From Bacteriovoracaceae bacterium (lineage in GTDB: Bacteria; Bdellovibrionota; Bacteriovoracia; Bacteriovoracales; Bacteriovoracaceae): 6,458 bases of DNA. Below, piece after piece: positions 6,070 to 6,458 of this stretch. The translations under genes were made by a program, and so were the position numbers. How positions within the stretch are numbered: the first letter of the stretch is position 1; each line of letters opens with the position of its first letter. Where the stretch lies: the NCBI GenBank assembly GCA_023151145.1, contig JAKLJM010000053.1:1-6458 (forward strand), given 5' to 3'. The notes below the pieces were generated by a model. It saw only the letters and a program-made list of their open reading frames with translations. It did no database searches and had not been told where the DNA came from.

Positions 6070-6458
6070 CTAAGCTCCCGTTCCAGCATAAGTATCTAAG
6101 CCCTTTTTCCACAACCAGTATCCAAGTAAATTTAAAACAATTAATCCAATACTGACTGAGACAAATCCATTGAGCATTTGTTGGTAATCTACTCTGCCAA
6201 CAATATAGCCAACTGGTAAAAATGCACCTGCAGAAAATGGCATAGCGATAAACCATTCTTTGTAAGGACTCGGTAATAAATCCAGCGGAAACAATTCTCC
6301 CATTAAAATCCACAGTGCTAAATTTTTAGCAACGGTAAAAGATGAGATTTTGGTAAAATGAAAAGCCATACATGAAATAAGAAAACTAATTGTATGAACG
6401 AGAATGAGATAATAAAAACACAAGAGGACGGCTAAAGGCAATTTAGATAAATCAGTTG
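6070..6458 (-). CDS. ABC-2 type transporter permease (first membrane subunit), 5' end outside window
   Basis: The C-terminal part of the partner permease; the reading frame stays open to the window edge, so the start lies outside. The visible 129 or so residues hold about three membrane segments: AVLLCFYYLILVHTISFLIS, a middle stretch ending in WILMGELFPLDLLP, and VSVSIGLIVLNLLGYWLW. The pattern FPLDLLPxxxxxxxxxxPFxxxxxxPVGYIVG followed by LWKKGLDTYAGTGA at the C-terminus is characteristic of the same two-permease ABC-2 family as its neighbour. A TTG at 6441 is in frame but falls within the fold, not at a plausible start. It stops one base before the next gene's ATG. Together the two proteins would form the transmembrane pore of one exporter; the substrate is unknown. 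Confidence 0.82.
   Translation of the reverse strand, partial: TDLSKLPLAVLLCFYYLILVHTISFLISCMAFHFTKISSFTVAKNLALWILMGELFPLDLLPSPYKEWFIAMPFSAGAFLPVGYIVGRVDYQQMLNGFVSVSIGLIVLNLLGYWLWKKGLDTYAGTGA
6075..6079 (-). promoter_or_regulatory. Ribosome binding site deciding the permease start
   Basis: GGGAG on the minus strand, six bases before the ATG at 6068, lies inside the last codons of the upstream permease gene. It favours the 6068 start over the ATG at 6089 and fits coupled translation of the two subunits. Confidence 0.6.

Noticed and set aside
6065..6313. Minus-strand open frame of 82 codons
   Set aside because: It is an alternative frame inside the first permease gene, with a Trp/Cys-rich product typical of a shadow frame.

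Overview
The window is AT-rich chromosomal sequence from a Gram-negative bacterium. That placement rests on a periplasmic fatty acid cis/trans isomerase (Cti), four consecutive genes with Sec signal peptides, and Shine-Dalgarno-led genes with short gaps. The low GC, the load of secreted proteases and the general protein style would suit the Bdellovibrionota (a Bacteriovorax- or Peredibacter-like organism). This taxonomic placement is inference; no rRNA or other marker gene is present.

Layout. Positions 33-302 (+) encode an 89-residue exported protein of unknown function. Positions 386-2680 (+) encode Cti, with its own likely promoter just upstream and a 12-bp hairpin behind it. Positions 2831-3952 (+) encode an exported zinc metallopeptidase. 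Motif order, spacing and cysteine placement make it a strongly shortened relative of the neprilysin (M13) family. A long, near-perfectly symmetric bidirectional terminator at 3964-4009 separates it from a convergent gene. That gene, at 4013-5119 (-), encodes an exported trypsin/V8-like serine protease with a C-terminal DUF1036-like domain. Further right on the minus strand are two adjacent ABC-2 type permease genes (5247-6068, and 6070 to beyond the window edge). They look like the two membrane subunits of one exporter; the ATPase gene is expected outside the window.

How the genes relate. The left two thirds is a run of cell-envelope and secreted functions: membrane lipid remodelling by Cti, two proteases and a small exported protein. 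They do not form one operon, because each of the larger genes has its own control signals. The permease pair is a separate, tightly coupled unit.

The two most notable observations are the miniature neprilysin-like peptidase and a 23-bp exact repeat. The repeat is half of the bidirectional terminator; it recurs 1,233 bp away, so the two copies bracket the serine protease gene and each lies 2-3 nt after a minus-strand stop codon. This suggests the protease gene was inserted into a terminator once shared by the metallopeptidase and permease genes. No CRISPR array, tRNA, rRNA, insertion sequence or phage gene is visible, and there is no gene-free stretch longer than about 150 bases.
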